This document shows, in pieces, positions 62,092 through 64,000 of a DNA stretch of 64,000 nt. Below the pieces are notes generated by a model. The model saw only the letters and a list, made by a program, of their open reading frames with translations, did not search any database and was not told where the DNA came from. The stretch covers positions 3,348,001-3,412,000 of the forward strand of contig OZ245715.1 in NCBI GenBank assembly GCA_965226965.1, read 5' to 3'. The stretch comes from Endoryza foliicola (GTDB lineage: Bacteria; Bacteroidota; Bacteroidia; Chitinophagales; Chitinophagaceae). How positions within the stretch are numbered: the first letter of the stretch is position 1; every line of letters starts with the position of its first letter. The translations under genes were made by a program, and so were the position numbers.

Positions 62092-63639
62092 TTATAACTG
62101 AAAAGATTCAAATCCTTTATTTAATGTGGTAGCTGAACTCGCTTTGTCTACAAATGAAAAGTCGCGAATCAATTCCACCATTTTATTGATATCATCTGCG
62201 AAAATTCGATCTTCACTCGCAAAGCCCACAAAGCTTCGCACATACTCATGTGCAGCTTCCAAATGCGGAGAGCTCTTAAGCGGCCGACGGAATTCAATAG
62301 CCTGACAAGCACTTAGCAATTCGATCGCTAATATATACTCCAAGTTATCGATCACTTGGTTTAATTTTCGACCACTAATAGAACCCATGCTCACATGATC
62401 TTCCTGACCTAAAGATGTTGGAATACTATCGGCACTGGCCGGAAAGCAAAGGGTCTTGTTTTCTGTAACCAAGGCCGCTGTGGTATACTGAGGAATCATG
62501 AATCCGCTGTTCAATCCTACATCTTTCATCAACAACATAGGCAAGCCCCATTTTCCCTCCAATAACAAATAACACCTGCGGTCACTGATGTTTCCAATTT
62601 CAGCCGCAGCAATGCATGCATAATCGAGTGGCAAGGCCAGCGGTTGACCGTGAAAGTTTCCGCCGCTGATCGTATCGTCGGCACTTAAAATAATGGGATT
62701 ATCGGTTACCGAATTCAATTCTATTTCTGTGAGCTCTTTCAAATGCAACCAGGCGTTTCTGGAAGCTCCGTGTACTTGAGGCATGCAGCGCAAACTGTAA
62801 GGATCTTGAACGCGACCACAATCGATATGACTTTCCATGATATCCGATCCTGCTAGCAACAACCTCAATCGCTGTGCAACAAGTTTATTCCCTGCATAGG
62901 GTCTCAATTCATGCAACCGTTCATCAAAGGGTGCTTTGGTACCGGTAAGGGCTTCCAAACTCATCGCACCAATAATATCCGCGGCTTCCAAGCAATTGTG
63001 TAATCGTTGCACTGCCTTTACAGCAAAGGCTAAAATAAACTGCGTTCCGTTGATCAACGCCAACCCTTCTTTTGGTCCAAGTTGAATGGGCCCCTCCCCT
63101 TCTTTTTTAAAAATTTCAGAAGTAGGCGTTCGAACACCTTTATAATAACATTCACCAAATCCGATTAAGGGTAGGAAAAGATGCGCTAGTGGAGCTAGAT
63201 CCCCACTGGCTCCTACACTTCCTTTCTCAGGAACTATGGGTATAATATCGTTTTCAATATGCCAGCAAATACGCTCCAGTGTTGACAATTGAACTCCGCT
63301 GAAACCTCTTGCCAAAGCATGCACTTTGGTGATCAACATGATCTTCGCCACTTCAGCAGGAATGGGATTTCCTACACCTACCGAATGGCTCTGTAATATT
63401 TTGTATTGAAGGGTGGCGGTATCTGCCGCATCAATAGGTGTATTGGCTAGGATTCCGAATCCGGTATTCACGCCATAAACCGTGCGTTCCGAATTCACGA
63501 TTTCTGTGATCTCGGCTTCGCTTTTTCGAATCTTTTGAACAGCATCTTCCGACAAATAGGCTTTTTTTACCCCATTGGCAATTTGAATGGCAGCGCTCAC
63601 CGTTAGGGTATCTACCCCATATTGGAATTTCTCACTCAT
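62092..63639 (-). CDS. hutH: histidine ammonia-lyase (HutH)
   Basis: This enzyme removes ammonia from histidine to form urocanate. The ASG of GSVGASGDLAPLAHL (~residues 145-159) forms the MIO cofactor. Other motifs are VYGVNTGFGILA (~52), NGTQFILAFAVKA (~200), SGGNFHGQPLALPLD (~330) and QEDHVSMGS. The frame is open back to 63831, but the product from the ATG at 63639 is 515 aa, the usual length, and starts at MSEKFQYGVD. The 168 bp to the divergent transporter gene should contain the promoter; I cannot pin it. Confidence 0.95.
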   Translation of the reverse strand: MSEKFQYGVDTLTVSAAIQIANGVKKAYLSEDAVQKIRKSEAEITEIVNSERTVYGVNTGFGILANTPIDAADTATLQYKILQSHSVGVGNPIPAEVAKIMLITKVHALARGFSGVQLSTLERICWHIENDIIPIVPEKGSVGASGDLAPLAHLFLPLIGFGECYYKGVRTPTSEIFKKEGEGPIQLGPKEGLALINGTQFILAFAVKAVQRLHNCLEAADIIGAMSLEALTGTKAPFDERLHELRPYAGNKLVAQRLRLLLAGSDIMESHIDCGRVQDPYSLRCMPQVHGASRNAWLHLKELTEIELNSVTDNPIILSADDTISGGNFHGQPLALPLDYACIAAAEIGNISDRRCYLLLEGKWGLPMLLMKDVGLNSGFMIPQYTTAALVTENKTLCFPASADSIPTSLGQEDHVSMGSISGRKLNQVIDNLEYILAIELLSACQAIEFRRPLKSSPHLEAAHEYVRSFVGFASEDRIFADDINKMVELIRDFSFVDKASSATTLNKGFESFQL

Positions 63640-63807
63640 AACAAGGAATTGGTCAACAAAATAGGGAAATCCCCCTCCCTGAAAAAAACTTTTAATGCAC
63701 CATTTTCTAGTCAATCGTTTCCGCAAAAACAGGGCTTTTATTTTGTGAATGGAGTTGAGAATCTGCAATTTGTTTGTAATTTCCACCATTACTAAAACAA
63801 CTGCAAT

Positions 63808-64000
63808 ATGAAATCTAGGATCAGTGTGCAACTCGCCATTATGATGTTTTTACAATTCGTAATTTGGGGAGCTTGGTATGGTCAACTTTCAAAGTATCTA
63901 TTAGCCATCAATTTTACCGGAACCCAAGTTGGTAATATCTATGCTACTTTCTCCATCGCAATGATTGTTTCTCCCTTCTTTGTTGGAATGATCGCGGATC
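63808..64000 (+). CDS. MFS transporter, nucleoside-permease-like (5' part)
   Basis: The gene runs off the right edge. The first 64 residues start MKSRISVQLAIMMFLQFVIW, with a first transmembrane helix and GAWYGQLSKYL, and a second (ATFSIAMIVSPFFVGMIAD). This N-terminus resembles the nucleoside:H+ symporter (NupG/XapB) branch of the MFS. It is divergent from hutH. Substrate not determinable from the fragment. Confidence 0.8.
   Translation, partial: MKSRISVQLAIMMFLQFVIWGAWYGQLSKYLLAINFTGTQVGNIYATFSIAMIVSPFFVGMIAD

Noticed and set aside
63640..63831. 64-residue extension of HutH
   Set aside because: It is rich in unusual residues, overlaps the start of the divergent transporter gene, and makes the protein too long for the family.
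1..64000. CRISPR array, tRNA, rRNA, prophage or integrase
   Set aside because: No regularly spaced repeats, cloverleaf, rRNA segments or phage genes were seen. The only gaps over 300 bp are the two repeat copies and a region around 27.88-28.27 kb that holds the dipeptidase anchor.

Overview
The window looks like ordinary chromosome from a member of the Bacteroidota, most likely a Chitinophagaceae-type Sphingobacteriia/Chitinophagia organism. The reasons are a secreted protein with a C-terminal type IX secretion sorting domain, a TonB-dependent receptor with an N-terminal carboxypeptidase-like domain, several OmpA/PD40 envelope proteins, lipoproteins, many 'SQ/AQ'-type signal peptide ends, weak Shine-Dalgarno sequences, and promoter-like TAnnTTTG boxes. 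Assignment below phylum is inference. I see no rRNA, tRNA, CRISPR array, phage, plasmid or transposase gene.

Layout. 1-5 kb: the end of a CzcCBA-type heavy-metal RND efflux operon, closed by a terminator shared with a convergent IscA-like gene. 5-8 kb: a small membrane protein and a methylmalonyl-CoA-mutase-type large subunit. 8-11 kb: a TonB-dependent receptor and a DUF3347-like protein. 11-15 kb: an ABC-F ATPase and a patatin/beta-barrel fusion. 15-19 kb: hutG and hutI in a probable four-gene operon with an unknown secreted protein and a class V aminotransferase-like protein. 19.6-24 kb: a PAS histidine kinase, a PepSY membrane protein, an ApbE-DUF2271 fusion with a palindrome before its start, and an S41 peptidase. 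24-28 kb: a delta-60-repeat T9SS cargo, a VOC protein and a membrane dipeptidase gene broken by an in-frame TAG. 28-41 kb: a glycogen-binding-like protein, a B12-binding radical SAM protein, RluF, an unknown gene pair, sugar-phosphate-isomerase-like proteins, NudK, OmpA-type proteins, ThuA, a second patatin and a serine hydrolase. 42-50 kb: an orphan ABC ATPase, DUF1349, an amidohydrolase, a Upf1-like helicase, and an AraC regulator / aldehyde dehydrogenase / DUF779 module. 50-55 kb: a propeller-amidohydrolase, a methyltransferase and a lipoprotein. 56-64 kb: a GMC oxidoreductase with a TIM-barrel isomerase, DinB, DUF5077/DUF3472, then hutU and hutH, and the start of an MFS transporter.

How they work together. 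Together hutH, hutU, hutI and hutG encode the complete four-step conversion of histidine to glutamate and formamide, but from two loci about 43 kb apart. CzcCBA exports divalent metals. The AraC-ALDH-DUF779 genes form a recognisable aldehyde-oxidation module. The ApbE-DUF2271 and PepSY genes resemble an extracytoplasmic flavin/redox module.

The most unusual content is non-coding. About 0.8 kb of gene-free sequence occurs twice (41.2-42.06 kb and 55.17-55.97 kb). Both copies share the same nested inverted repeats, and the second is bounded by perfect 20-bp terminal inverted repeats. Other points worth attention are the amber-interrupted dipeptidase, an ApbE domain lacking its usual metal-binding Asp, and three genes whose start codons lie inside or directly against intrinsic terminators.
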